From assembly GCA_015709315.1 (NCBI GenBank), contig JACCQI010000002.1:1-64000 (forward strand): a stretch of 64,000 nucleotides of DNA, read 5' to 3'. The position numbers and the translations under genes are program-made. This document shows, one piece after another, positions 43,497 through 52,382 of this stretch. The DNA is from Desulfovibrionaceae bacterium (GTDB lineage: Bacteria > Desulfobacterota > Desulfovibrionia > Desulfovibrionales > Desulfovibrionaceae). Within the stretch, counting starts at the first letter, position 1. Each line of letters opens with the position of its first letter. The notes under the pieces are model-generated. The model ran no database searches. It was not told where the DNA came from and worked only from the letters and a program-made list of their open reading frames with translations.

Positions 43497-44504
43497 ATGA
43501 CTGCCATCCTTGAAATCCGCGATGTCGACAAGCACTTCGACATATCCGGTTCCTTCATCGACCAGCTCCGCATCTCGCACGGCAAGCTCAACCGCAAAAA
43601 GACGGTGGTCAAGGCCGTGAACAACATCACCCTGGACGTACAGGCGGGCGAGACCCTGGCCGTGGTCGGCGAGTCCGGCTGCGGCAAGTCCACCCTGGCC
43701 CGCACGGTCATGCGCCTTTACCGACCCAACAAGGGCGAAATCCTCTACAAGGGCGAGCGCATCGACAACCTCAGTTCCGCCAAGATGCGCCCCTACCGGA
43801 CCAGAATGCAGATGGTCTTCCAGGACCCGTACGCCTCGCTCAACCCGCGCATGACGGTCCGCCAGATTCTCGAAGAGCCGGTGCGCTTCCACAACCCCGG
43901 CCTGTCTCGGGCCGAAGTGCATGACAAGGTGGCCGAGGTCATGACTCAGGTGGGCGTGGACCCGGCCTGGGCCACCAACTACCCGCACGAGTTCTCCGGC
44001 GGCCAGCGCCAGCGCATCTCCATTGCCCGCGCCCTGGTGGTGGACCCGGAATTCATCGCCGCGGACGAACCCATTGCGGCCCTCGACGTGTCCATCCAGG
44101 CGCAGATCCTGAACCTGCTCATGGACGCCCAGGAAGAGCGCGGCCTGACCTACCTGTTCATCTCACACGACCTCTCCGTGGTGGAGCACATCTCCAACCG
44201 CGTGGCGGTCATGTACCTGGGCTGCGTATGCGAGCTGGCCACGGCCAAGGAGTTGTTCAGCAACCCCAAGCACCCGTACACCCAGGCCCTGCTCTCGGCC
44301 ATCCCCAAGTTGGGCGGCGAAGCGGGCAACCACATCCGCCTGTCCGGCGACGTGCCCACGCCCATCAACCTGCCCACGGGCTGCGTATTCCACGGCCGCT
44401 GTCCCCACGCGGACGAGCGGTGCATGCGTGAAATCCCCATGCAGCGCACCCTGGACAACGGCACCATAGTGGCCTGCCACGGCGTGGAGGAAGGCCGAAT
44501 TTAG
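43497..44504 (+). CDS. Peptide ABC transporter ATP-binding protein (DppF-like)
   Basis: The 335-residue ATPase starts at ATG 43497 after AAGGAGG, inside the end of the previous gene region (2 nt after its stop). It has Walker A GESGCGKSTLA, signature EFSGGQRQR, Walker B EFIAADEPIAALD, and a C-terminal Cys set (CVFHGRCPHADERC). It is the last gene of the operon and is followed by a terminator. Confidence 0.92.
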   Translation: MTAILEIRDVDKHFDISGSFIDQLRISHGKLNRKKTVVKAVNNITLDVQAGETLAVVGESGCGKSTLARTVMRLYRPNKGEILYKGERIDNLSSAKMRPYRTRMQMVFQDPYASLNPRMTVRQILEEPVRFHNPGLSRAEVHDKVAEVMTQVGVDPAWATNYPHEFSGGQRQRISIARALVVDPEFIAADEPIAALDVSIQAQILNLLMDAQEERGLTYLFISHDLSVVEHISNRVAVMYLGCVCELATAKELFSNPKHPYTQALLSAIPKLGGEAGNHIRLSGDVPTPINLPTGCVFHGRCPHADERCMREIPMQRTLDNGTIVACHGVEEGRI

Positions 44505-44540
44505 GTTCAAATCCGCTCTAGTTGCTATAACTGAATGCGA

Positions 44541-44579
44541 AAAGACCTTGGTCGACATTATGTCGACCAAGGTCTTTTT
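44541..44579 (+). terminator. Strong terminator of the dpp operon
   Basis: An almost perfect 18-bp stem (AAAGACCTTGGTCGACAT and its complement, 1-nt centre) is followed by TTTTT. It lies 36 nt after the DppF-like gene. Confidence 0.9.
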
Positions 44580-44672
44580 CCGTTTCGGATGGACAATTGC
44601 TAAATTTGTATTGTTGTTGATCCAGAGTACATCTTAATGAGACAAGGGCAAAAAACAGGTAAAGGGAATATA

Positions 44673-44942
44673 CTATCTAACCCATGCAGGAGAGGCATTG
44701 CCAAGCAATCTCACGCACACGCCAACCAGCACAGCCAGAACAAATCCCAAGGAAAACATGACATCATCGGTAAACAGAGATGTATAGACAACAGTGAGCA
44801 TAAACGTAGCCACCGCCCATCTCCCCGGACGGTAAACAGTGACATGCTCAGCACCACAGGCGGAGCAGACACAAACTCCCGCCGGTAGTGAAGTCCCACA
44901 GTACGGACAGTCCTCAACCTGAGTTGTTTTAATGTATCTCAT
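44673..44942 (-). CDS. Zinc-ribbon membrane protein, unknown
   Basis: The 89-residue protein has an N-terminal zinc ribbon (Cys12, Cys15 and Cys24/Cys26/Cys29 in DCPYCG and CVCSACG). Two membrane helices follow (about 43-60 and 63-82). No family is named. It lies in the AT-rich islet that includes the Fic gene, between the dpp terminator and Fic. Confidence 0.55.
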   Translation of the reverse strand: MRYIKTTQVEDCPYCGTSLPAGVCVCSACGAEHVTVYRPGRWAVATFMLTVVYTSLFTDDVMFSLGFVLAVLVGVCVRLLGNASPAWVR

Positions 44943-45135
44943 GGCAACTGCTTACCATTTTTAAAGAGTATACTAAAGGCACCTGAGATTAAGTTCAATT
45001 TTGACCAGGTCGTCGTGCTAATGTTTGAATATCGACGAACGCGAATGAAAAACTTGTAAACTATCACTTTTCAGATTAAAATTATTATCATATTTTTTGA
45101 TATATTTTGATAAAATTCATTAAATTTAAAGGGAT

Positions 45136-46293
45136 ATGGTTTCAAAAACGATGTCAAAAGTACCTGTCGTTGAGCATCTCACGCACAAATCAGGCAAGTT
45201 TATTTTTTCGTGCGAGTACGATCCCGAAGTGATTATGCCTAAAATGATTGCTGCAACGATACTATATTCAGCGGTAAGCGAATTACCGATCCTTCCTCAA
45301 TACTCCGCTCAGTTAAAAGAGGATTTAATACGCAGATCTATTTTTGGTACTGCGGCTATAGAAGGCAACAAACTGACTGAAGATGAAGTCTCTGAGGTAC
45401 TTTCAAAAGAAAAAAAAACCAAACTCAAAAATCAAGCTGAATTAGAAATTGACGGTTTGAAAAGAATATACAAACTGCTTGATGGCAAAAAAAGTGAAGA
45501 CACATGGATTGTACGTGAAAAGTTAATAAAGAACGTCCACCATGTGCTCACAGCACGCTTAGATTATTATCACAATTCGCCTGGCAACTATAGAAACGAA
45601 CCTGTCTTTGTCGGAAACGCTGAACATGGAGGAGTATACAAGCCACCTAAAACGCTATCAGATATCAAAACATTGATGGGTATATTTACCGAATGGATAA
45701 ATAGTGAAGAAATGAAGGCCGTTGACCCTATGATACGAGCCTGTGCCGCACACTATCATTTAGCAAAAATACATCCATTCCAAGATGGCAACGGAAGGAC
45801 ATCGCGTTTCATTGAAGCGATGATCTTAGATAGAGCAGGTATCAAGTATTTACCGCAAATGATGTCAAACTACTATTATAAAAATATAGATGACTATTTC
45901 ATATCCTTTTCTAAAACCCAAAGGGCAAATAACAAACAAGACATAACACCGTTCTTATCCTTTTATTTTGATGGAATTATCTCTTCAATCAAGGACATCA
46001 AAGAACAGGTTACTTTTTTTATCCGTAAATTATCGCTTAAAGATTTTTATTATTTTCAAAAAAGAGATAAGAAGATCACTCAACGTCAACTTGAATTACT
46101 TTTGTTGGCTTTGGAAACATTGATAGAATTTTCATTTTCAGATTTGTTTTCACATCCTGTTCTTAAGCCGCTTTATCGTGACGTCAGCGAATCCACAGCT
46201 AGACGGGATTTGAAAAAACTATGCGATAACGGATACCTACAATTCCATGACGAACAAAAAAAATACCGAACGAACCTTTTGTTATTAGGGTAA
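45136..46293 (+). CDS. Fic-domain protein (AMPylase-type), class II-like
   Basis: The 385-residue protein carries the Fic motif HPFQDGNGRTSRF from His213 (HxFx(D/E)GNGRxxR) and an N-terminal inhibitory-type segment TAAIEGN at 72-78, the (S/T)xxxE(G/N) form found in self-inhibited Fic proteins. A C-terminal winged-helix segment (SESTARRDLKKLCDNGYLQF) follows. Fic enzymes transfer AMP (or UMP/phosphate) to hydroxyl side chains; the target is unknown. Codons are markedly AT-rich compared with neighbours, which indicates horizontal transfer. A start at 45151 is possible. Confidence 0.88.
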   Translation: MVSKTMSKVPVVEHLTHKSGKFIFSCEYDPEVIMPKMIAATILYSAVSELPILPQYSAQLKEDLIRRSIFGTAAIEGNKLTEDEVSEVLSKEKKTKLKNQAELEIDGLKRIYKLLDGKKSEDTWIVREKLIKNVHHVLTARLDYYHNSPGNYRNEPVFVGNAEHGGVYKPPKTLSDIKTLMGIFTEWINSEEMKAVDPMIRACAAHYHLAKIHPFQDGNGRTSRFIEAMILDRAGIKYLPQMMSNYYYKNIDDYFISFSKTQRANNKQDITPFLSFYFDGIISSIKDIKEQVTFFIRKLSLKDFYYFQKRDKKITQRQLELLLLALETLIEFSFSDLFSHPVLKPLYRDVSESTARRDLKKLCDNGYLQFHDEQKKYRTNLLLLG

Positions 46294-46297
46294 AAAA

Positions 46298-46335
46298 CGG
46301 GTCATCCCCCCCGACAAAGCGGGGGGGATGACCCG
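46298..46335. terminator. Perfect 15-bp hairpin 3' of Fic, minus-strand terminator
   Basis: The stem 46298-46312 pairs with 46321-46335 around an 8-nt loop. On the minus strand it is followed by TTTTTTA, so it terminates transcription from the minus-strand genes to its right. It also closes the Fic islet. Confidence 0.75.
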
Positions 46336-46345
46336 GATGAACCCC

Positions 46346-46551
46346 AAAAACGCCGCACCATGTCTTGAACATGGCACGGCGTTTAGCGCTTTTTCTTTCC
46401 CGAATCGCCAACCGGCACGGCGTGCGGCGTCCGCACGGCACCCGCCGAAGGCGACGATGGGGGTCCAGGGGGCCTTGCTCCCTGGCGGGTGCAGGGCAGC
46501 GCCTTGCCCGTCGGAGACGCCTCTGCGGCGAGCAGCCGCCGGAGGCTTCCC
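46346..46551. repeat. Dispersed structured intergenic repeat, copy A
   Basis: This copy shares ordered blocks with the copy at 59533. Blocks include AAAAACGCCGCACCATGTCT and CATGGCAC, the AACGCCG...CGGCGTT hairpin, CCGAATCGC, ACCGGCACGG, GCGGGT, CAGGGCAGCGCC and GCCGCCGGAGGC. It fills the gap between the Fic gene and the 3' end of the minus-strand reductase gene. Confidence 0.8.
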
Positions 46552-46560
46552 TAGACAGTC

Positions 46561-48270
46561 CTACAGATCAACCCCGTACTTCTTGATGGCGGCCATGCCG
46601 CCCTGGATGTTGGTCACGTCGTGGACGCCCTTGGCGTCCAGCATGATCTGGGCCTCGTAGGAACGCGCGCCGGTATTGCAGATGAGCACGAGGGGCTTGT
46701 CCGTGGGGATTTCTCCCAGCCGGTCGTAGATCTCGCCCTGGGGCACGTTGTGCCAGTATTCCGGATGGCGATCCATGTACGGCTCGGCGTCGGCGCTCTC
46801 GCGGCAGTCCAGAAAGAAACAGGCGTCCAGGTCGCGCTTGTCCCACAGCTCCTTGAAGCCGTCGGGACCCACGCCCCGGTTGATGCCCGCGAGCGCGTTG
46901 TCCGCCAGGTTGGCCAGGGTGTTGAGGATGTCCATGGCCGCGGCGAACGGCGGGGAATAGGCCAGCTCCATGTTGGATATGTCGTCGATGGTGGCTCCGT
47001 GCTTGAGGGCGGCGGCCACGGCGTTGATACGCCCGACCATGGCGTCCCCGGACGAGCCGAAGCCCTGCACGCCGAGCACCCGGCGGTTGGATTTGTTGAC
47101 CACCATTTCGAGCGTCATCAGCTCCTTGGTGGGATAGAAATGCGCGCGATCCAACTGGACGAGCATCACGGACATGGCGTCGAAACCGGCCCGCTTGGCG
47201 GATTCCAGACTCAGCCCGGTGCCCGCCATGGACGTCTCGAACAGCTTGACCACAAAGGAACCGACCACCCCGTCGAAGACGGCGTTGCCACCGGCAAGGT
47301 TGGTGCCGATGACGCGGCCCTGCCGATTGGCCATGGACCCCAGCGGCAGGAAGGCGTCCGCGCCGGTGACCAGGTTCTTGACGATGCAGCAGTCGCCGCC
47401 CGCGTAGATGTCCGGGTCATTGGTCCGCATGAACTCGTCCACGTAGATGCCGCCGCGTTCGTAGACGTTCAGCCCGGCTTCCTTGGCGAGGTCGGAGTTG
47501 GGCACCACGCCCGCGGAGATGATCACCGCGTCGGCATCCAGGGTGCGTCGGCTGGTGACCACGCGGGTCACATGGCCGTCCTTGCCCTCGATGGTCTTGA
47601 CGGTCTCTCCGAAATAGAAGTGAATGCCGTTCTCTTCCATGTGCTTCTGGCCCATGGTGGCCAGGGCCGGGCTGACCAGTCGCGGCATGATCTGATCGGT
47701 GATCTCGACCACGGAGGTATCCACGCCCCACATGTCGGCGAACGCCTCGGCCATTTCCAGGCCGATGAAGCCCGCGCCGATGATCACGGCGTTGCTCACC
47801 TTGCCCTTGGAGATGGCCTCCCGGATGCGGATGGCATCGCCGGGATTGCTGACGTAGCTAACGCCCTCAAGCTCCTCGCCCGGCAGGCCGAGCTTGCGCG
47901 GAGAGGCTCCGGTGGCGATGACCAGCTTGTCATAGTCGATGAACGCCTTTTCGCCGGTTTCCGCATTCTCCACCTCGACACGCTTGTTGTCACGGTCGAT
48001 GCGGGTGGCCCGGGTCAGCACCTGCACGTCCACCCCTTTGACGTCCTTGAAGAACTTGGGGTCACGGGTCATGTGAAAGCTGGTCTGGCAAAGCTGCACC
48101 GCGTCGGACACATCGCCCGATACGTAGTACGGAATGCCGCAGCCCCCATATGAAATCATGGAACTCTGGTCTATCAGGGTCACGGTGGAGCCGGGCTCCA
48201 GGCGCTTGAAGCGGCAGGCGGCCTTCGGCCCGAGAGCTACGCCTCCGATAACGACAACATGTTGGGACAT
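46561..48270 (-). CDS. CoA-disulfide/persulfide reductase with C-terminal rhodanese domain
   Basis: The 569-residue FAD/NAD(P)H-dependent pyridine nucleotide-disulfide reductase has VVVIGGVALGPKAA at the FAD-binding N-terminus and a single redox Cys44 in SYGGCGIPYY, the CoA-disulfide reductase signature. A second dinucleotide motif is NAVIIGAGFIGLEMAEAF. The C-terminal rhodanese domain (about 460-569) has the active-site loop ICNTGARSYEAQ with Cys531. Such fusions (Nsr/CoADR-Rhd) reduce persulfides or polysulfide with NADH. It is downstream of the aminotransferase on the same strand by 48 nt. Confidence 0.88.
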   Translation of the reverse strand: MSQHVVVIGGVALGPKAACRFKRLEPGSTVTLIDQSSMISYGGCGIPYYVSGDVSDAVQLCQTSFHMTRDPKFFKDVKGVDVQVLTRATRIDRDNKRVEVENAETGEKAFIDYDKLVIATGASPRKLGLPGEELEGVSYVSNPGDAIRIREAISKGKVSNAVIIGAGFIGLEMAEAFADMWGVDTSVVEITDQIMPRLVSPALATMGQKHMEENGIHFYFGETVKTIEGKDGHVTRVVTSRRTLDADAVIISAGVVPNSDLAKEAGLNVYERGGIYVDEFMRTNDPDIYAGGDCCIVKNLVTGADAFLPLGSMANRQGRVIGTNLAGGNAVFDGVVGSFVVKLFETSMAGTGLSLESAKRAGFDAMSVMLVQLDRAHFYPTKELMTLEMVVNKSNRRVLGVQGFGSSGDAMVGRINAVAAALKHGATIDDISNMELAYSPPFAAAMDILNTLANLADNALAGINRGVGPDGFKELWDKRDLDACFFLDCRESADAEPYMDRHPEYWHNVPQGEIYDRLGEIPTDKPLVLICNTGARSYEAQIMLDAKGVHDVTNIQGGMAAIKKYGVDL

Positions 48271-48318
48271 TTATTTCACCTGGTTACAGTCTGTTCCGCC
48301 CCGCCGGGGCCGGATGCG

Positions 48319-49497
48319 TTACTTGAGAAAGGCCCCGATGGCGCGGCCGAGTCGGCTGATGCCTTCCTCGATGCGCACTTCATCGGAATTGGAGAAATTC
48401 AGCCTCAGTGTGTTCTCGCCGGAGCCGTCCACGTAGAACGGGCGTCCGGGCACAAAGGCCACTTTCTCCTTGATGGCCGCGTCGAACAAATCCATGGAGG
48501 ACACGCCTTCGGGCAGTGTCACCCAGAGAAACATGCCGCCCTCGGGCCGGGTGATGGTCACCCCGTCCGGAAAATACTTGCCGATCATCTCCACCATGCA
48601 GGCGCGCTGGCGACCATACCGCTCGCGGATGAGCGCCACGTGCTTCTCAATGTCGTTTTCCTCCAGGTAGCGGCGCATGATGGACTGGGACACGGTGGAG
48701 GTGTGCAGGTCCGCCGCCTGCTTGGCGATGACCAGCTTGTCGTAGACGACCTTTTCCGGCGCAACCACCCAGCCGATGCGGAAGCCGGGGGCCGCGATCT
48801 TGGAGAACGAGCCGCACAACAGCCCGGGCTGCTTGCAGAAAGAGAACACGGTGGGCAGGTGCTCGCCCAGAAAACGCAGTTCGCCATAGGGGTCGTCCTC
48901 CACGAACAGGACGTTGTAGCGGTCCGTGAGTTCCGCCACGGCCCGGCGTTTTTCCAGCGAATAGCTGACGCCCGACGGGTTCTGGAAGTTGGGCACCGCG
49001 TAAAAACACTTGGCGCCGTCCTTGAAGGCGGCCTCAAGCTCGTCGAGATCCGGGCCGTCGTGATCAAGGGATACGGTCACGAATTCGGGTTCGAAAAGGG
49101 AAAACGCCTGGATCGCGCCGAGGTATCCGGGACGCTCGATGACCACCTTGTCGCCCTTGTCCAGGAAGACCTTGGCGGAGATGTCGAGAATCTGCTGGGA
49201 ACCGCTGGTGATCAGGATGGAATCCGGGTCAACGGTCAGGCCGCGTTTCGCGTACCGTTCGGCGATGATGGCCCGCAGGCCCGCATCGCCCTCGGTGGTG
49301 GAATACTGCAGCGCGGATGCACCGATGTCGGCAAAGACCCGGTGGGAAGCCTGATCCATGGAGGCAACGGGGAAAAGTTCGGGATTGGGAAGGCCGCCCG
49401 CAAAGGAGATGATCTCCGGGTCGGCCGTGACTTTGAGAATTTCCCGGATGAACGAGCGATGAACGGTGCTCATTCTCCGGGCGAATGTATCGTGCAT
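48319..49497 (-). CDS. PLP-dependent aminotransferase, class I/II (2-aminoadipate/aromatic type)
   Basis: The 392-residue fold-type I enzyme starts at ATG 49497, with AAGGAGC upstream; a longer open frame is not conserved. The N-terminal segment SFAGGLPNPELFP is typical of the 2-aminoadipate (LysN)-like class. The PLP lysine sits in CGSFSKIAAPGFRIGW and the phosphate-binding FVEDDPYGELRF is present. It likely transaminates aliphatic or aromatic amino acids; exact substrate unknown. It shares a transcript with the persulfide reductase. Confidence 0.85.
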   Translation of the reverse strand: MHDTFARRMSTVHRSFIREILKVTADPEIISFAGGLPNPELFPVASMDQASHRVFADIGASALQYSTTEGDAGLRAIIAERYAKRGLTVDPDSILITSGSQQILDISAKVFLDKGDKVVIERPGYLGAIQAFSLFEPEFVTVSLDHDGPDLDELEAAFKDGAKCFYAVPNFQNPSGVSYSLEKRRAVAELTDRYNVLFVEDDPYGELRFLGEHLPTVFSFCKQPGLLCGSFSKIAAPGFRIGWVVAPEKVVYDKLVIAKQAADLHTSTVSQSIMRRYLEENDIEKHVALIRERYGRQRACMVEMIGKYFPDGVTITRPEGGMFLWVTLPEGVSSMDLFDAAIKEKVAFVPGRPFYVDGSGENTLRLNFSNSDEVRIEEGISRLGRAIGAFLK

Positions 49498-49878
49498 TGT
49501 CTGCTCCTTGACTCGGAAATGAGATACTCTGAAAACTCCGGGCTTGCAAGGGGCTGGCATCATACATATTATATGGCACAACTGCTCAGATTTAATAAAG
49601 AAAATGGAGACCGACCAGCGGCCGGTCTCCAAAGGCAAGAAGAGGAGAATGCATGGCAATGCGTTCACGGTTTGCGACAAGGGCCGTCCCGGCGACGGCC
49701 TGGCCGAAACCTATGGAATGGTTGCAGCTATAATAACTATTCTCAGCTAAATGTCAACCTCCCCGTTTCCTGACAAATCCACGACGCCGGGTCCGTCCGA
49801 AACGACCATAATATGGAATGGCTATTGCATTTTTGCGGCGGTTTCCCTATTCACGACAAAAACCCGACAGGAACCCGA
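49498..49878. other. Divergent regulatory gap (381 nt)
   Basis: The gap separates the minus-strand aminotransferase and the plus-strand binding protein. A minus-strand TATAAT box is at 49568-49573 with only a weak -35. A hairpin (GGAGACCG at 49606-49613 with CGGTCTCC at 49623-49630) is followed on the minus strand by ATTTTCTTT. A 26-codon open frame starts with ATG at 49653 behind AGGAG on the plus strand and ends at 49733, and a TATAAT box at 49729-49734 overlaps its stop. Whether the small frame is translated is unclear. Confidence 0.5.
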
Positions 49879-50664
49879 ATGCGATTCATTTTCTCCCTGG
49901 TACTTTCCCTGTTCGCCGTCTTGGCCTCCACCGCCCATGCCGATGATTTCACGGTCCTGGCCGCGCCCTACCCTCCCTACAGCGAAAGCAAGGGGCTGAA
50001 GGTCTGCGGAACGTCCATTTCCGCACTGAACGTCATCATGGAGATGTGCGGCAACCCGCTTTCAGACCGGGCGTTCAAGCTGACGCCCTGGGCTTATGCC
50101 TATGAAAACGCGGCCCGCTTTCCCGGCCGTATCGTGGTCAATGCCCGGCGCACGAGCGTGACCGAGCCGCTCTACAAATGGGTCGGTCCGGTGGTGAACT
50201 CCAGGATCGTGCTCTATGGACGCAAACAGGACGGCCAAGACATCCGGCTCAAATCCGATCTCAAGCAGTACCGCATCGCCACCGTCCGCTGGAGCAGCGC
50301 TGAAGGCATCCTGCTGGACAACGGGTTTTCCAAGGCCGAGCTGCTCAGGGCCGCGACCCATGTCCGCCCCCTGCGGATGCTCGACCAGGGCGAGATCGAC
50401 CTGTTCGCCACCGACGAGCGCTGTGCGGCCGTCCAGTTCGCCGGGCTGGGCATGAACCCCGGCGACTATGTGATCCGCCACGTCTTCAAGGAGGAGCCGC
50501 TCTATTTCGCCTTCAGCCGTGACACCGACGACAGGCTCATCGGCAGGCTGAACAAGGCTCTGTCGGACCTCAAGGCCGCAGGAAGGGACGGGGCCAGCCG
50601 GTTCGACAGGATGATGTTCGCCCGCTCGGCCCTCGAAAACCGAAAAACCGGCCGCACCAACTAG
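49879..50664 (+). CDS. Periplasmic substrate-binding protein, SBP_bac_3-like
   Basis: The 261-residue exported protein has a signal peptide (residues 1 to about 21, ending TAHADD) and starts at ATG 49879. The mature part has FTVLAAPYPPYSESKG, then PWAYAYENAARFPGR and the amino-acid-binding-like core (RKQDGQDIRLKSDLKQYRIA, shown partly). It resembles the amino-acid type periplasmic binding family often seen without transporter genes in Desulfovibrio. No ABC genes are adjacent, so it may sense rather than transport. It ends inside a hairpin terminator. Confidence 0.75.
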   Translation: MRFIFSLVLSLFAVLASTAHADDFTVLAAPYPPYSESKGLKVCGTSISALNVIMEMCGNPLSDRAFKLTPWAYAYENAARFPGRIVVNARRTSVTEPLYKWVGPVVNSRIVLYGRKQDGQDIRLKSDLKQYRIATVRWSSAEGILLDNGFSKAELLRAATHVRPLRMLDQGEIDLFATDERCAAVQFAGLGMNPGDYVIRHVFKEEPLYFAFSRDTDDRLIGRLNKALSDLKAAGRDGASRFDRMMFARSALENRKTGRTN

Positions 50665-50680
50665 TGCGACCGGCCTTTAA
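50648..50680 (+). terminator. Terminator overlapping the end of the binding-protein gene
   Basis: CCGGCCGCAC (from 50648) pairs with GTGCGACCGG (to 50673), with one mismatch, followed by CCTTT. The stop codon lies in the loop region. Confidence 0.6.
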
Positions 50681-50703
50681 AAAAAGTCGTTCGGAAAGAG
50701 AAA

Positions 50704-50719
50704 GGGGCCATCCGGCCCC
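50704..50719 (-). terminator. Terminator of the 56-residue gene
   Basis: GGGGCC and GGCCCC flank a 4-nt loop; on the minus strand TTTCTCTTTCC follows. It lies 11 nt after the stop of the gene ending at 50730. Confidence 0.6.
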
Positions 50720-50729
50720 GAATCGTCAG

Positions 50730-50900
50730 CTACTCCTTGTCAGGAGACCAATTCGGATCGCGGTATTTGGCCGGGTTGTAAAGCCGCCAGTCGGAACCGT
50801 CGTCATACTTCTCGTCAGCGCCCGGATACGGCGTGAACAGCTTTTCGTCTTTTTTGTCGTCATTGGTGAATTCGGTATTTTCGAAATATGCCTTTTCCAT
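50730..50900 (-). CDS. Small acidic protein, unknown
   Basis: The 56-residue protein starts at ATG 50900 (MEKAYFENTEFTNDDKKDEK) after an AGAGG site. It is acidic, with a C-terminal half rich in Tyr, Asp and Trp (YDDGSDWRLYNPAKYRDPNW). No family is recognised. It lies between the binding protein and the fumarase genes and has its own terminator, so it is probably expressed. Confidence 0.6.
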   Translation of the reverse strand: MEKAYFENTEFTNDDKKDEKLFTPYPGADEKYDDGSDWRLYNPAKYRDPNWSPDKE

Positions 50901-50991
50901 GACAAACCTCTGATATTGAAAACTTTTTCCTCCCCTGAACGAAGGAAATCCAGGGGTTGGGCGACCCGCGCCCAACCCCTGCTTGTATCAA

Positions 50992-51543
50992 TTATTCAGC
51001 GGTGTCAAGCCTGGGTTTGACGTACAATTCCCCGCCGTGGCAGTCATTGATGACCAAGAGGGGAAAATCCTTCACTTTCATTGCCCGAATGGCCTCCGGC
51101 CCCAGTTCGTCGAAGGCGATGACCGTGGACTCCACAATGGAATTGGACAGCAGCGCGCCCGCGCCGCCGGTGGCGCCGAAGTAGACGCCCTTGTGTTCCT
51201 TCATGGCGGCCTTGACCTCGTCGTTGCGCTTGCCCTTGCCGATGGACGCCTTCATGCCGAGCGAATGCAGGCGCGGCGCATAGGTGTCCATGCGGTAGCT
51301 GGTGGTCGGCCCGGCGGAACCGATGGGACGGCCGGGAGGCGCGGGGGACGGCCCCACGTAGTAGATGGACGACCCTTCCAGGTCGAAGGGCAGTTTTTTG
51401 CCCGCGTCCAGCAGCTCGAAGAGCTTCTTGTGGGCCGCGTCGCGCGCGGAGTAGATGGTGCCGGACAGAAAAACCACGTCACCGGCCTTGAGCTGCTCGA
51501 TGTCCGCGTCCGTCAGGGGGGTGTTCAGCTTGTATTCAGCCAT
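50992..51543 (-). CDS. Fumarate hydratase, class I, beta subunit
   Basis: The 183-residue protein is the C-terminal half of the two-subunit iron-sulfur fumarase (Fe-S hydro-lyase beta). Motifs include GDVVFLSGTIYSARDAAHKK and YVGPSPAPPGRPIGSAGPTT, the conserved substrate-binding segment. It is encoded right after the alpha subunit with shared 51543 base, so the stop and start overlap. Together they hydrate fumarate to malate. L(+)-tartrate dehydratase is the main alternative, but the adjacent fumarate reductase favours fumarase. Confidence 0.9.
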   Translation of the reverse strand: MAEYKLNTPLTDADIEQLKAGDVVFLSGTIYSARDAAHKKLFELLDAGKKLPFDLEGSSIYYVGPSPAPPGRPIGSAGPTTSYRMDTYAPRLHSLGMKASIGKGKRNDEVKAAMKEHKGVYFGATGGAGALLSNSIVESTVIAFDELGPEAIRAMKVKDFPLLVINDCHGGELYVKPRLDTAE

Positions 51544-52382
51544 CAGAGTTCAACCTCCTCGTGACGCTGGGAGTGACACTGCACGTTGACGGCCAGCGGC
51601 AGGGACGCCAGGTGGCACGGCTCCAGGGTGATCTTGACGCCGAGCACGGTGGTCTTGCCGCCCAGCCCCATGGGGCCGATGCCGAGCGCGTTGAGTGCGT
51701 CCTCCAGTTCCTTTTCCATGGCCGCCACCCGGGGATCGGGATGGGTATCGTCCAGCTTGCGGAGCAGGCCGCGCTTGGCGATCTTGGCCGCGTGCTCGAA
51801 GGTGCCGCCGATGCCCACGCCGATGACGGTGGGCGGGCACGGATTGGGACCGGCCTCGGCCACGCGGTTGACCACGAACTTCTTGATGCCCTCCCAGCCC
51901 TGGGCCGGGGCGAGCATGGTCACGCGGCTCATGTTTTCCGCGCCGCCGCCCTTGGCCATGTAGGCGATCTTGAGCTTGTCGCCGGGCACCAGGTCGAAGT
52001 GGATGATGGCCGGAGTGCCGTCGCCGGTGTTGGCGCGGGTGAGCGGATCACAGGCCGATTTGCGGAGATAGCCGTCGCCGTAGCCCTTGCGGGTGCCCTC
52101 GTTGATGGCGTCGCGCAGGTTGCCCCCGGCCACCCGGCAGTCGTCGCCCACTTCCACATAATACACGGCCAGGCCGCAATCCTGGCACAGGGGCAGCTTG
52201 GTCTCCATGGACAGGTCGGCATTTTCCAGAAGCTGGCGCAGGACCTCCTTGGCCGACGGGGAGTCCTCCTCGGCCATGGCCTGGGTCAGCTTGTTGCGGA
52301 CGTCGTCGGGAAGCTCGGTGTTCGCCTTCATGCACAAGGCGGCAACGGCTTCCACGACATCCGAGTATCGAATGTCTCGCAT
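51543..52382 (-). CDS. Fumarate hydratase, class I, alpha subunit
   Basis: The 279-residue protein holds the [4Fe-4S] cluster half of the two-subunit class I fumarase. Cysteine-bearing segments include LPLCQDCGLAVYYVEVG and PNPCPPTVIGVGIGG. The oxygen-sensitive class I type fits an anaerobe. It precedes the beta gene without a gap and lies 111 nt downstream of frdB on the same strand. Confidence 0.9.
   Translation of the reverse strand: MRDIRYSDVVEAVAALCMKANTELPDDVRNKLTQAMAEEDSPSAKEVLRQLLENADLSMETKLPLCQDCGLAVYYVEVGDDCRVAGGNLRDAINEGTRKGYGDGYLRKSACDPLTRANTGDGTPAIIHFDLVPGDKLKIAYMAKGGGAENMSRVTMLAPAQGWEGIKKFVVNRVAEAGPNPCPPTVIGVGIGGTFEHAAKIAKRGLLRKLDDTHPDPRVAAMEKELEDALNALGIGPMGLGGKTTVLGVKITLEPCHLASLPLAVNVQCHSQRHEEVEL

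Noticed and set aside
42523-44504. Nickel-specific rather than peptide transporter
   Set aside because: The ATPase Cys-rich C-termini and binding protein fit peptide transport, and no Ni-enzyme gene is adjacent; specificity remains open.
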